A stretch of DNA of 64,000 nt from an uncultured Lutimaribacter sp. (lineage in GTDB: Bacteria > Pseudomonadota > Alphaproteobacteria > Rhodobacterales > Rhodobacteraceae), in NCBI GenBank assembly GCA_913061505.1, contig CAJXSO010000007.1:1-64000 (forward strand), read 5' to 3'. The translations under genes and the position numbers were made by a program. This document shows positions 46,491-55,550 of the stretch, piece by piece (position 1 is the stretch's first letter; each line of letters opens with the position of its first letter). The notes below the pieces were generated by a model. It saw nothing but the letters and a program-made list of their open reading frames with translations, was not told where the DNA came from and ran no database searches.

Positions 46491-47915
46491 TCAGGGCAGC
46501 CAGCGTTGCACCAGCCTGACCACTTGTTTCACCCTTGGATTATCAAACAGCCGCGGCGAGAAATAGCCCCCCACTGCGCGCTTGTTCATCTCCCAAAGCG
46601 TGGGATAGGGCGCCACCATGCTGGCCAGGGCCGCCATTTTCATGCGTTGGGCAATGGCCAGCGACCACAGGCCAATCAGCTCGCCCGCCTGCGCCCCCAC
46701 GATCGAGGCCCCCACCGGGCGGCCGCGCACCACCATCAGCTTTAGCAGGCCCGCGCCCTGCCCCGTGGCCAGCGCACGGTCGTTTTGGGCCATATCCACC
46801 CGCACCACCTGCAGCGCATCGCCATGGGCTGCGCGGGCCTCGGCCTCGGTCAGGCCCACCTGCGCCAGTTCCGGCGCGGTATAGGTGACGCGGGGCAAAT
46901 GCGCCGTGCTGTGGCGGGCGGGCAGCCCAAACAGAATTTCGCGTATCACCAGCCCCGCGTGATAGCCCGCAACATGGGTAAATTGCATGCCCCCGGCCAC
47001 ATCGCCAATGGCATAGACCCGGCGATTGCTGCTGCGCAGGCGGGCATCGACCTCGATGCCTGCGGCCGTGCTGCGCACCCCGGCGGCTGGCAGGTTTAAC
47101 TGCTCGATATTCGGGCGCCGCCCCACCGCCACCAGCAAATGGCTGCCCTGCAGCCGGCGCCCATCGGCCAGCTGCAGGCATACCCCCGCATCATCCGCGC
47201 CCCGTTCAACCGCGCTGACCGCGCAGTTTTCAATGATCTCTATCCCCTCGGCCCGCAATTGGGCCAGCGCGATTGCGGCCAGCTCTGGGTCGTCACGGCC
47301 AAAGGCGGGGCCGGCATCCACCACGCTGACTGCGCAGCCAAGGCGGCGATGGGCCTGGGCCATTTCCATGCCAATGGGGCCTGCGCCCATAATCAGCAAA
47401 TGCTGGGGTTTCTGCGGCAGTTTAAACAGGGTTTCATTGGTCAGATAGGGCACATCGGCCAGGCCCGGAATGGGTGGCACCACCGCGCGGGCGCCCGTGG
47501 CCACCACGATGCGGCGCGCGGTAATGCGGGTGCCCCCCGCCTCGACACAGCGCGGCCCTGTAAAGCGGCCATAGGCGCGGATCACCTGCACGCCCAGGCC
47601 TTCGAAACGCTCTTGGCTGTCATGCGGGGCGATGGCGGCAATCACCCGCGCCACATGGGCCTGCGCCTGGGCATAATCTACCTGTGGGTCAGCGGGCGCC
47701 ACGCCCATCGGCTGGCCCGCCCCCATGGCATGGGCCGCGTGGCCCGCCGCCAGCAATGCTTTCGAGGGCACACAGCCATAGTTCAGGCAATCGCCCCCCA
47801 TCTCGTGGCCTTCCAACAGCACCACGCGCGCGCCCATCTGCGCAGCCCCCGCCGCCACCGACAACCCGCCCGAGCCTGCGCCGATCACCAACAGATCAGT
47901 TTTGATCGCATCCAT
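46491..47915 (-). CDS. FAD-dependent pyridine nucleotide-disulfide oxidoreductase (mercuric reductase/Lpd-like)
   Basis: 474 aa. FAD motif GAGSGGLSVAAG near residues 13-24, redox disulfide GGDCLNYGCVPSKALL, NAD(P) motif GAGPIGMEMAQAHRRLG and the second FAD motif VYAIGDVAGG. The dimer-interface His is replaced in a C-terminus (NPRVKQVV) unlike Lpd, and no HMA domain is present. The substrate is unknown. Lies 3 bases after a TVP38/TMEM64 membrane protein; that pairing is frequent in proteobacteria. Confidence 0.87.
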   Translation of the reverse strand: MDAIKTDLLVIGAGSGGLSVAAGAAQMGARVVLLEGHEMGGDCLNYGCVPSKALLAAGHAAHAMGAGQPMGVAPADPQVDYAQAQAHVARVIAAIAPHDSQERFEGLGVQVIRAYGRFTGPRCVEAGGTRITARRIVVATGARAVVPPIPGLADVPYLTNETLFKLPQKPQHLLIMGAGPIGMEMAQAHRRLGCAVSVVDAGPAFGRDDPELAAIALAQLRAEGIEIIENCAVSAVERGADDAGVCLQLADGRRLQGSHLLVAVGRRPNIEQLNLPAAGVRSTAAGIEVDARLRSSNRRVYAIGDVAGGMQFTHVAGYHAGLVIREILFGLPARHSTAHLPRVTYTAPELAQVGLTEAEARAAHGDALQVVRVDMAQNDRALATGQGAGLLKLMVVRGRPVGASIVGAQAGELIGLWSLAIAQRMKMAALASMVAPYPTLWEMNKRAVGGYFSPRLFDNPRVKQVVRLVQRWLP

Positions 47916-47918
47916 CGC

Positions 47919-48653
47919 CTACAGCCCCTTTCGCCCGCGCCAAACACTTAACCCCACAGGCAACAGCGCCAGCGCACACAGCCCCAGCAATGGGCCCAGG
48001 ATATGAGGCTGGAAAATAATCCCCAGATCCGGGCGCGCCCCGGCGGCAAACACATCGCCCAGCCCAGCGCCCACCGAGGTATAAACCAGCCCCGCCGGGA
48101 TAATGCCCAAAAATGTTGATACCGCGAAGCGCACCAAAGGCACGCCCACCAGGGCCGGCACGATATTGGCCACGAAAAAGGGCACGGCCGGCACCAGGCG
48201 AATCAAAAACAGCATCGACCACTGGTTTGTATCGATCCCCTGTTTGATGCGGCCCACCAGGCCGGGGCTGTTTTCCATACGCGCCGCCAGCTTTGCCCCA
48301 AAGCCCATGCGCACGGCGCTGAAAATCAGCACAGCGCCCAGGGTTGCCGCGCTGACATTCACCACCGTGCCCACCCATGTGCCAAACAAAAAACCGCCCG
48401 TCAGCGTGGCCATCGTGGCACCGGGCAGCGAAAAGGCCACAATCAACACGTAAAGCGCGACAAACCCCGCAATGGTGGCGGCATAATGGCTGTCGCGCAG
48501 CGCCAGCAATGTCTCGCGGTTATCGCGCAACGCCTCGAAGCTTAGCGTATCGCCCAGCGCCCAGGCGCCAATAGCGGCCCCCAGAGCTAACACAAATAGC
48601 GGGGCTGCGCGCCGCAAGCGGCCCCGCGGCGGGTGGCTGTGATCTGGGTGCAT
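47919..48653 (-). CDS. TVP38/TMEM64 family (VTT domain) membrane protein
   Basis: 244 aa with about six membrane segments. VTT signature: GGFLFGTWVGTVVNVSAATLGAVLIFSAVR, and IRLVPAVPFFVANIVPALVGV. The family includes scramblase-like and DedA-related proteins; here it is 3 bases upstream of the FAD oxidoreductase and probably co-transcribed with it. N-terminal His/Pro-rich start (PDHSHPPRG). Confidence 0.87.
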   Translation of the reverse strand: MHPDHSHPPRGRLRRAAPLFVLALGAAIGAWALGDTLSFEALRDNRETLLALRDSHYAATIAGFVALYVLIVAFSLPGATMATLTGGFLFGTWVGTVVNVSAATLGAVLIFSAVRMGFGAKLAARMENSPGLVGRIKQGIDTNQWSMLFLIRLVPAVPFFVANIVPALVGVPLVRFAVSTFLGIIPAGLVYTSVGAGLGDVFAAGARPDLGIIFQPHILGPLLGLCALALLPVGLSVWRGRKGL

Positions 48654-48784
48654 GGGCGGGCTTGGTCCTTTTTATACTTTGCGCCAAGATGCGCCCTTGC
48701 GCGCCACTTTGATAGCCCACTCACGCCAGCTTGATCGCACCGGGCAGAAATGGCATTTTTGTTTCAATCCATGATCAAGCGGGT

Positions 48785-48813
48785 TTGACATATGCCCAGA
48801 CCCCGCCTATAGA
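48785..48813 (+). promoter_or_regulatory. Strong sigma-70 promoter of rpmH
   Basis: Perfect -35 TTGACA (48785-48790), exact 17-base spacer, -10 TATAGA (48808-48813). The predicted transcript has a leader of about 85 bases with a small CTGATG/CATCAG hairpin (48872-48886) before the GGAG at 48901. An 8-bp inverted repeat GCTTGATC/GATCAAGC (48729-48780) lies directly upstream of the -35, which could be an operator. Confidence 0.85.
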
Positions 48814-48906
48814 CCGGGCTTCGGAACACTGGCCCCGTGCGAATCTGCGCGGCTTGGTCGCTTACATACGACTGATGCAACATCAGACTGACCTGGAGAC
48901 GGAGCG

Positions 48907-49041
48907 ATGAAACGCACCTACCAACCCTCGAACTTGGTTCGCAAGCGCCGCCACGGCTTTCGCGCGCGCATGGCAACCAAAGCTGGCCGCAAGATTCTTA
49001 ACGCACGTCGCGCGCGTGGCCGCAAAAGCCTGAGCGCCTGA
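48907..49041 (+). CDS. rpmH: 50S ribosomal protein L34
   Basis: 44 aa, very basic: begins [18 protein letters not shown] and continues [20 protein letters not shown], the canonical L34 sequence. Normal length. GGAG just upstream. It heads the rpmH-rnpA-yidD-ttcA-EAL-yidC-MOSC-engB run, transcribed from the promoter at 48785. Confidence 0.98.
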
Positions 49042-49117
49042 TAGGCACGACCAGACGCAAATTTTGCCGCCGGTGGCCCCCAACCGCGCTGATGCGCCAA
49101 GGGGATAACGCCCCCGG

Positions 49118-49149
49118 CGGCTTGCGTTTGTCTCGGCTTGCGTTTGTCT
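49118..49149 (+). repeat. Perfect 16-bp tandem duplication upstream of rnpA
   Basis: CGGCTTGCGTTTGTCT at 49118-49133 is repeated exactly at 49134-49149, in the 130-base gap between rpmH and rnpA. Confidence 0.93.
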
Positions 49150-49171
49150 TTGCATCTGCGATTGGCGCGCC

Positions 49172-49513
49172 ATGGCCTATGATATTTTAAAAAACCGTGC
49201 TGATTTTCTGCAAGCCGCGCGCGCCTTGCGCCGCGGCACGCAAGGCATGATGGTGCAGGCCCGCCCCCGTGGCGATGATAGCCTTGCCGTTCGTGTGGGG
49301 TTTACCTGCTCGAAAAAAGTGGGCAACGCGGTGGCGCGCAACCGCGCCAAGCGCCGCCTGCGCGAGGCCGCGCGCATGGTGCTGGCGCACCAGGGCCGCC
49401 CCGGCTGGGATTATGTGCTGATCGGGCGGCGCGATGAAACTGCAGCGCGCCCCTTTCCTGCCTTGCTGGATGATCTGGAATTTGCCCTGAAAAAACTGCA
49501 TCAGCAGGGGTAG
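49172..49513 (+). CDS. rnpA: Ribonuclease P protein component
   Basis: 113 aa. The RNR motif [15 protein letters not shown] (~residues 53-67) and [11 protein letters not shown] are diagnostic. Binds the RNase P RNA and helps cut tRNA 5' leaders. Four bases separate it from yidD. Confidence 0.96.
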   Translation: MAYDILKNRADFLQAARALRRGTQGMMVQARPRGDDSLAVRVGFTCSKKVGNAVARNRAKRRLREAARMVLAHQGRPGWDYVLIGRRDETAARPFPALLDDLEFALKKLHQQG

Positions 49514-49517
49514 CGCG

Positions 49518-49781
49518 ATGCGGATCTTTGCCCAAATTCTGGCACTGCCAATCCGGGCCTATCGGCTGCTATGGTCGCCCTGGGTGGGGCATAATTGCCG
49601 CTACCAGCCCACCTGTTCGGCCTATGCGCTAGAGGCGCTGGAACGCCATGGTGCCCTTAAGGGCGCTTGGCTGGCCATGCGCCGAATCGGGCGGTGCCAC
49701 CCGTTTGGCGCCAGCGGATACGACCCTGTGCCCCCCAAAAAAGGGCAAACACCCCCGCAAACCCCACCCCCTGCCCCCTGA
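49518..49781 (+). CDS. yidD: Membrane protein insertion efficiency factor YidD
   Basis: 87 aa. An amphipathic N-terminal helix is followed by the family core [19 protein letters not shown] and [10 protein letters not shown]. It associates with YidC-dependent insertion; yidC is four genes downstream. The Pro-rich tail [16 protein letters not shown] is extra but common. Confidence 0.95.
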   Translation: MRIFAQILALPIRAYRLLWSPWVGHNCRYQPTCSAYALEALERHGALKGAWLAMRRIGRCHPFGASGYDPVPPKKGQTPPQTPPPAP

Positions 49782-49842
49782 AACACAGCCCGCGCCCGCG
49801 CCCACGCTTGCGGGGCGGGCGGGCTTGCACTAAGCGATAGCC

Positions 49843-50709
49843 ATGCTTGATGATGCCGACGAAATTCACCCGCTGTTCTATGGTGCCCCCAAAAGCACCG
49901 AGTTCAAAAAGCTGCGCAAACGCATCGTGCAACACACGCGCGAGGCGATCGAGCAATATGGCATGATCCAACCCGGCGCGCGCTGGCTGGTGTGCCTGTC
50001 GGGGGGCAAAGACAGCTATACCTTGCTGGCGGTGCTGCACGAGCTGAAATGGCGCGGCCTGCTGCCTGTCGATTTGCTGGCCTGCAATCTGGATCAGGGG
50101 CAGCCCGGCTTTCCCGCCACTGTGCTGCCTGAATTTCTGGAAAAAATGGGTGTGCCCCATCGCATTGAATACCAAGACACCTATTCCATCGTGATGGATA
50201 AGGTGCCGCAGGGCCGCACCTATTGCGCGCTGTGCTCGCGGCTGCGGCGCGGAAACCTGTATCGGATCGCCCGCGAAGAAGGCTGCAGCGCTGTGGTGCT
50301 GGGCCATCACCGCGATGATATTTTGGAAACATTCTTCATGAATCTTTTCCACGGCTCGCGCTTGGCCACGATGCCGCCAAAACTGGTGAATGAAGAGGGC
50401 GATTTGTTTGTCTATCGCCCGCTTGCCCATGTGGCCGAGGCCGATTGCGCCCGCTTTGCCACTGCGATGAACTACCCCATCATCCCCTGCGATCTGTGCG
50501 GCAGCCAAGACGGGCTGCAACGCATGCAGGTGAAGGGCTTGCTGGATCAATGGGAAAAAAACCACCCCGGCCGGCGGCAAAAGATGTTCCGCGCGCTGAT
50601 GAACATTCGCCCATCGCATATGCTGGACCCAGATTTGTTTGATTTCGCCAGTTTGGTCTGCACCCCCAAAGACGATCCCCCCCCCGAGGGAATTCCGGTT
50701 TTGCGTTAA
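49843..50709 (+). CDS. ttcA: tRNA 2-thiocytidine(32) synthetase TtcA
   Basis: 288 aa. PP-loop [10 protein letters not shown] (~residues 46-55), the Fe-S cysteine motif [11 protein letters not shown] (~residues 126-136), and a further CDLCG. It thiolates C32 in certain tRNAs, using ATP and an iron-sulfur cluster. Start ATG 49843. The cluster position between yidD and yidC is shared by other Rhodobacteraceae as far as I know. Confidence 0.93.
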   Translation: MLDDADEIHPLFYGAPKSTEFKKLRKRIVQHTREAIEQYGMIQPGARWLVCLSGGKDSYTLLAVLHELKWRGLLPVDLLACNLDQGQPGFPATVLPEFLEKMGVPHRIEYQDTYSIVMDKVPQGRTYCALCSRLRRGNLYRIAREEGCSAVVLGHHRDDILETFFMNLFHGSRLATMPPKLVNEEGDLFVYRPLAHVAEADCARFATAMNYPIIPCDLCGSQDGLQRMQVKGLLDQWEKNHPGRRQKMFRALMNIRPSHMLDPDLFDFASLVCTPKDDPPPEGIPVLR

Positions 50710-50761
50710 ACTTGCATTCAGGCCCTTGCCCTAATCTGCCCCCGTCGCAGAAGGGAAAGCC

Positions 50762-52192
50762 ATGCAGCAGCCAACACCGCGCCTTACGCCGCACAATGAC
50801 AGATTTCCGCCAAAGCGTTTTGGCAGGCTACGCGCATTTTGGCGCCGGCTGGCCACTTGGCTGCGGCCGCCCCCCAGCGCACAGGGCCCGCAACCTGCCT
50901 TGCTGGCCTTTATGCAAGGCGCACGCAGCCTGGGCCAGGATTGCGCGTGCCTGTTTTTGGCGCTGGATCAGGCCGATGATCTGCGCCGCGATCTGGCACC
51001 TGCGCAGCTGCAGCACCTGCGCGAAGATATTATCACCCGCCTGCGCCCGGTTTTGCGCAGCGAAGATCGGCTTGGCCCCGATGGGGCCACTGGCATTTGG
51101 GTGGCCTTGGCCCCAACAGCCAAAATGAATTTGGAAAGCCTGATCGCCATCGCAGGCCGGTTGATGGCGGCGGCTGATCAGCCCTTTGATGGGGCCGGGC
51201 GCATGCTGTATCCCAGCTGCTCGATCGGGCTGGCGCTGGCCAGCCAATGCCCGGGCGACGGCCCGGCACAGCTGGAATATGCCGCGCGCCAAGCGCTGCA
51301 GGCGGCACAGGCCCACGCCCCCGCCGCGATACGGCTTTATTCTGCCAGCCTGCCGCCGGCTATGCCCCTGCCCCAACCCAGCCGCAGCGTGATGACACAG
51401 GCGCTGCAAAAGGGGCAAATGCAGCCGTGGTTCCAGCCCCAGATCAGCACCGATACGGGCGATATCAGCGGGTTAGAGATGTTGGCCCGCTGGCACCACC
51501 CCAACAATGGCATTCTGCCCCCGGCAAATTTCTTGCCTGCCTTGGGCGATGCGCATTTGTTGCCAAACTTATGCGAATTGATGGTGCAAACCGGGCTATC
51601 GTGGCTGTCGCAATGGGATCGCGAGGGGCTGGGCATACCAGAGATTTCGGTAAACCTGTCAGCCCAAGATCTGGCCGATCCCGGCCTGGCCGACCGTATC
51701 GCATGGCATCTGGACAGGGTTAACATTGCCCCCCACAGGTTGCGGCTGGAAATCTTGGAAACCATCGCCGCCGCCCCGCCCAACGATGCCAGCACCCGCG
51801 CACTGGGGCAGTTGGCGGCGCTGGGCTGCCCCATCGACCTGGATGATTTCGGCACCGCCAATGCCAGCATCAGCGCCATTCGCCGCTTTCACGCGACCCG
51901 CATCAAAATTGACCGCTCGTTCATCAGCCATATCGAAACCGACCGTAGCCAACAGCAATTGGTGGCTGCCATGATCAGCATGGCCGAGCATCTGCAAATC
52001 GCCACCTTGGCAGAAGGGGTTGAAACCGCCGGCGCCCATGCGATGCTGTGCCAATTGGGGTGCCAACATGTGCAGGGCTTTGGAATCGCGCAGCCTATGC
52101 CGGGGGGCGATTTGGGCAAATGGCTGGCAAGCCACCGCGCAAAACAGGGATCGATCGAAAATTGGGGGCCAAAGCTGCGCCAAGCGCGCTGA
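50762..52192 (+). CDS. EAL-domain protein with degenerate GGDEF half (c-di-GMP phosphodiesterase candidate)
   Basis: 476 aa; no membrane segment. Residues ~45-200 resemble a GGDEF domain but the GGDEF motif is lost (only RLGPDGATG near residue 104). Residues ~215-460 form an EAL domain: EML in place of EAL (Glu239 kept), Asn298, Glu330, DDFGT (Asp361-Asp362), KIDRSF (Lys382) and EGVET (Glu418). Most catalytic residues are retained, so c-di-GMP hydrolysis is plausible, but loop 6 reads DDFGTANAS instead of DDFGTGYSS. AAGGGA lies upstream. Confidence 0.87.
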   Translation: MQQPTPRLTPHNDRFPPKRFGRLRAFWRRLATWLRPPPSAQGPQPALLAFMQGARSLGQDCACLFLALDQADDLRRDLAPAQLQHLREDIITRLRPVLRSEDRLGPDGATGIWVALAPTAKMNLESLIAIAGRLMAAADQPFDGAGRMLYPSCSIGLALASQCPGDGPAQLEYAARQALQAAQAHAPAAIRLYSASLPPAMPLPQPSRSVMTQALQKGQMQPWFQPQISTDTGDISGLEMLARWHHPNNGILPPANFLPALGDAHLLPNLCELMVQTGLSWLSQWDREGLGIPEISVNLSAQDLADPGLADRIAWHLDRVNIAPHRLRLEILETIAAAPPNDASTRALGQLAALGCPIDLDDFGTANASISAIRRFHATRIKIDRSFISHIETDRSQQQLVAAMISMAEHLQIATLAEGVETAGAHAMLCQLGCQHVQGFGIAQPMPGGDLGKWLASHRAKQGSIENWGPKLRQAR

Positions 52193-52291
52193 ATCCGCAC
52201 GGTTTGCCCCTTATCCCCCATATCCCCCTTGACCTTTGGGGCCGCACTCTGTTGAACCGCCTTGACACGATCAGGACAGGCGACATCCACA

Positions 52292-54134
52292 ATGGACGAT
52301 CAGAACAAGAACCTCATTCTGGCCACCGCACTTAGCTTTGCGGTTATTCTGGTGTGGTTTCTGCTGTTCCCACCCCCGGAAAAACCGGTCGACCCCAATG
52401 CCGGGGCCGTGGCCAGCCAAACCACTGAAACCGCACCCGTGGCCCTGCCCGGGCCAGGCGGCCGCCAGTGGCGCCACAGCCGCGGCCGAAAGCACCGCTG
52501 CGCGCGTGGCCATCGAAAGCGACCGCATCACCGGCTCGATTTCGCTGCAGGGGGGGCGCATCGACCAGCTGTCGCTGAAAGATTACCGCGAAACCCTGGA
52601 TGCCGGTTCGGATATTGTGACATTGCTGTCGCCGATTGGGTCTGAAAACGTTTATTACGCGGTCTATGGCTGGGCCCCCGGCACAGGGCTGAACGCCGAT
52701 CAGGTGCCCGGCCCCAACACCGTGTGGAGCGCGCCCGCCGGCGCCGAACTGACCCCAAACTCCCCCGTCACCCTTAGCTGGAACAATGGCGCCGGGCTGG
52801 AATTTTTCAGAACCATCTCGGTGGATGAAGATTACATGTTTTCGGTCAGCCAATCGGTGCGCAACACCGGGGCGGCACAGGTGGCGCTGGCGCCCTATGG
52901 CATTTTGGCCCGCCATGGCGAGCCTGCAGGCCTGAAAAAGTTTTTCATCCTGCACGAAGGTCTGATTGCCATGGCCGATGGCACGCTGACAGAAACCAGC
53001 TATGACGATCTGGATAAAGCCGGCCAGCATACCGATATCGAAGTGGCCGAAAGCGGCTGGATCGGTTTTACCGATCACTTCTGGATGGCCACAATGGTGC
53101 CCACCGAGGGCCAAGGCGCCAAATTCAGCGCCTTCCACGACGAGGCGCGCGATATTTACCAAACCACCATGCGCCTTGGCACCCAAACGCTGCAGCCGGG
53201 CCAGGAAATTTCCGTGTCCAGCCAGCTATTTGCCGGCGCCAAGGAATGGGAAACCATCCGCAACTACGAGGCAGGCAAAAAGCTGGACCCGTTCTTTACA
53301 TCGCTGATGTATGGCTTGGGCATGACCGATGCCGCCCCCCAGGGTGTAAACGGCTTTCTGGATTCGATCGACTGGGGCTGGTTCTTTTTCCTGACCAAAC
53401 CAATCTTCTTTGTCCTGCACGAACTGAACGCCGCCATCGGCAACATGGGCCTGGCCATCATTGCGCTGACCATCGTGATCAAAATCTTGGTCTTCCCGCT
53501 GGCGTATAAATCTTATGCCAGCATGGCAAAGATGAAAGAGCTGCAGCCAGAAATGGAAAAGCTGAAAGAGCGTGCGGGCGACGACCGTGCCCGGATGCAA
53601 AAAGAGATGATGGAGCTGTACAAGCGCGAAAAGGTCAACCCGGCCTCGGGCTGCTTGCCGATTCTGATCCAGATCCCGATTTTCTTTTCGCTCTACAAGG
53701 TGATCTTTGTCACGCTCGAGCTGCGCCATGCCCCCTTCTTTGGGTGGCTGCGCGATCTTTCCGCACCTGATCCCAGCTCGATCTTTAACCTGTTTGGCAT
53801 CCTGCCCTGGGCCGCCCCCGAGCCGCAAAGCCTGCTGGCAACCATCTTTATCGGCATCCTGCCTATCTTGCTGGGCGTCAGCATGTGGTTGCAGCAAAAG
53901 CTGAACCCGGCCCCCACAGATGCCACACAAAAGATGATCTTTGCCTGGATGCCCTGGGTGTTTATGTTCATGCTGGGCGGCTTTGCCAGCGGTCTGGTGG
54001 TGTACTGGATCACCAACAACACCATCACCTTTACCCAGCAATATCTGATCATGCGCAGCCACGGCTATAAACCAGACGTGTTCGGCAATATCCGCAGCTC
54101 GTTCCAACGTGGCGCCAAGAGCGCGAAAAAATGA
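52292..54134 (+). CDS. yidC: Membrane protein insertase YidC, frame broken by a one-base shift
   Basis: The family start MDDQNKNLILATALSFAVILVW opens in one frame at 52292 and reads family-like sequence to about PVALPGPG (near 52460). From about 52462 the sequence continues in the next frame (ASGATAAAE, then AIESDRITGSISLQGGRID) to the stop at 54134. Joining the two by removing one base in the G-rich tract near 52457-52462 gives 613 aa, the normal size. The downstream part has the full periplasmic domain and five membrane segments (ending TNNTITFTQQYLIMRSHGYKPD). The first frame alone would stop at 52645. Confidence 0.9.
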
Positions 54135-54871
54135 ACGTGACAGTCGCGCAGCTTTGGCGCCACCCGATCAAGGGTATTGGCGCCGAAGCCCTAGAGCACA
54201 CATTTTTAACGCCGGGCAGGCCACTGCCCGGCGATCGTTCTTGGGCCGTGGCCCATGCGGCCGCCAGCGCCGCGCCTGGCTGGCAGCCCTGCCGCAATTT
54301 TCTGCGCGGCGCCGCCAGCCCACAGCTGATGGCCATTACTGCCGAAACATTGGCCAATGGTGATCTGTGCCTGCGCCACCCCCAGCGCGAGGCGCTGCAG
54401 ATCAACCCCGCCACCGGCCAACAGGCGCTATTGGCCTGGCTTGGCCCGCTTTGGCCGGCCGACAGGCCTGCCCCCACGCGGCTGGTGCAAGCCCCGCCCG
54501 AAGGCATGAGCGATGCGCCCTACCCTTCGGTTTCGGTGCTAAACATGGCATCCTTGCGGGCGCTTTCGCAGCGCTTGGGCGTGGCGCTGGAAAGCCGCCG
54601 CTTTCGTGGTAATATCTGGCTGCAGGGGCTGGCCCCTTGGGAAGAATTTGACCTGATTGGAAAAACCATACAGATCGGCGATGCCCAATTGCAGCTGCGC
54701 GAGCCCATCACCCGCTGCCGCGCAACCGAGGCCAACCCCGATACCGGCCTGCGCGATGCCGCCACGCTGGATATGCTGCAAAGCGGCTGGGGGCACAGCG
54801 AATTTGGTGTATATGCACAAGTTATCACCGCTGGGCAGGTCTGCACCGGCGACGCCGCAAAGGTAGTATAA
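54131..54871 (+). CDS. MOSC domain protein
   Basis: 246 aa. The N-terminal VAQLWRHPIKGIGAEAL and the C-terminal part (~120-240; FRGNIWLQGLAPWEEFDLIG, CRATEANPDTG with the conserved cysteine) match the MOSC beta-barrel found in molybdenum-cofactor sulfurases and related proteins. It starts inside the yidC stop (ATGA) and runs into engB. The substrate is unknown. Confidence 0.85.
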   Translation: MNVTVAQLWRHPIKGIGAEALEHTFLTPGRPLPGDRSWAVAHAAASAAPGWQPCRNFLRGAASPQLMAITAETLANGDLCLRHPQREALQINPATGQQALLAWLGPLWPADRPAPTRLVQAPPEGMSDAPYPSVSVLNMASLRALSQRLGVALESRRFRGNIWLQGLAPWEEFDLIGKTIQIGDAQLQLREPITRCRATEANPDTGLRDAATLDMLQSGWGHSEFGVYAQVITAGQVCTGDAAKVV

Positions 54872-54872
54872 A

Positions 54873-55523
54873 ATGCAAATGACCTTCCCCCTGGCCCCCG
54901 CGCCCGACGAAGCCACCAGCGAACGTGGGCGCAAACTATTTGCCGGCCAAACCGATTTTTTAAAGGGTGTCGTTGCCATGAACGGCCTGCCGCCGGCAGA
55001 CCGTATCGAGGTATGTTTTGCCGGGCGTTCGAATGTTGGCAAATCCAGCCTGATCAACGCCCTGACCGGGCGCAAGGGGCTGGCGCGGGCCTCGAACACG
55101 CCGGGGCGCACCCAAGAGATTAACTTTTTCACCATGGCCGAAAGCCACTACCTGGTTGATTTGCCGGGCTATGGCTTTGCCAATGCGCCGGTGGCCGTGG
55201 TGGAAAAATGGCAGCGCTTGCTAAAGCAATACCTGTCGGGCCGCCCCACGCTGCGCCGCGCCTTTGTGCTGATCGATGCGCGCCATGGTATAAAATCGGT
55301 CGATGAAGAAATCATGCAACTGCTTGATAAATCAGCTGTTACATTTCAGGTGGTGCTGACCAAGGCAGATAAGATCAAGCTGTCAGATCACGAAAAACTG
55401 CTGGCGCAGGTGCGCGGAAAACTGGCCAAACACCCCGCCGCATTCCCCGAAATTGTGATGACATCTAGCGAAAAAGCCGAAGGCCTGGCCACTTTGCGCG
55501 CCATTATCGCCACGCTGGATTAA
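54873..55523 (+). CDS. engB: Ribosome biogenesis GTPase EngB (YihA/YsxC)
   Basis: 216 aa. G1 GRSNVGKSSLI (~residues 51-61), G2/G3 NTPGRTQEINFF and DLPGYGFA, G4 TKADK. TrmE-Era-EngA-like GTPase that assists large-subunit assembly. One base after the MOSC stop. A 12-bp direct repeat straddles its stop codon. Confidence 0.94.
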   Translation: MQMTFPLAPAPDEATSERGRKLFAGQTDFLKGVVAMNGLPPADRIEVCFAGRSNVGKSSLINALTGRKGLARASNTPGRTQEINFFTMAESHYLVDLPGYGFANAPVAVVEKWQRLLKQYLSGRPTLRRAFVLIDARHGIKSVDEEIMQLLDKSAVTFQVVLTKADKIKLSDHEKLLAQVRGKLAKHPAAFPEIVMTSSEKAEGLATLRAIIATLD

Positions 55524-55550
55524 GGGCTGTGGATTAAGGGCCGCGGCCCT
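55516..55550 (+). repeat. Direct repeat and palindrome between engB and the SDR gene
   Basis: TGGATTAAGGGC occurs at 55516-55527 (carrying the engB TAA stop) and again at 55530-55541, a 14-base period. It runs into a palindrome AGGGCCGCGGCCCT (55537-55550) that reaches the stop of the convergent SDR gene at 55549. It could weakly act as a two-way terminator, but no U-tract is present. Confidence 0.7.

Noticed and set aside
48654-49171. Replication origin near rpmH-rnpA
   Set aside because: No cluster of DnaA boxes, no dnaA or gidA neighbour, and no AT-rich unwinding element was seen; rpmH location alone is not enough.
52292-52645. Separate 117-aa small membrane protein at the yidC start
   Set aside because: Its first 56 residues are YidC-like and the rest is out-of-frame Arg-rich sequence, so it is the first part of a frame-broken yidC.
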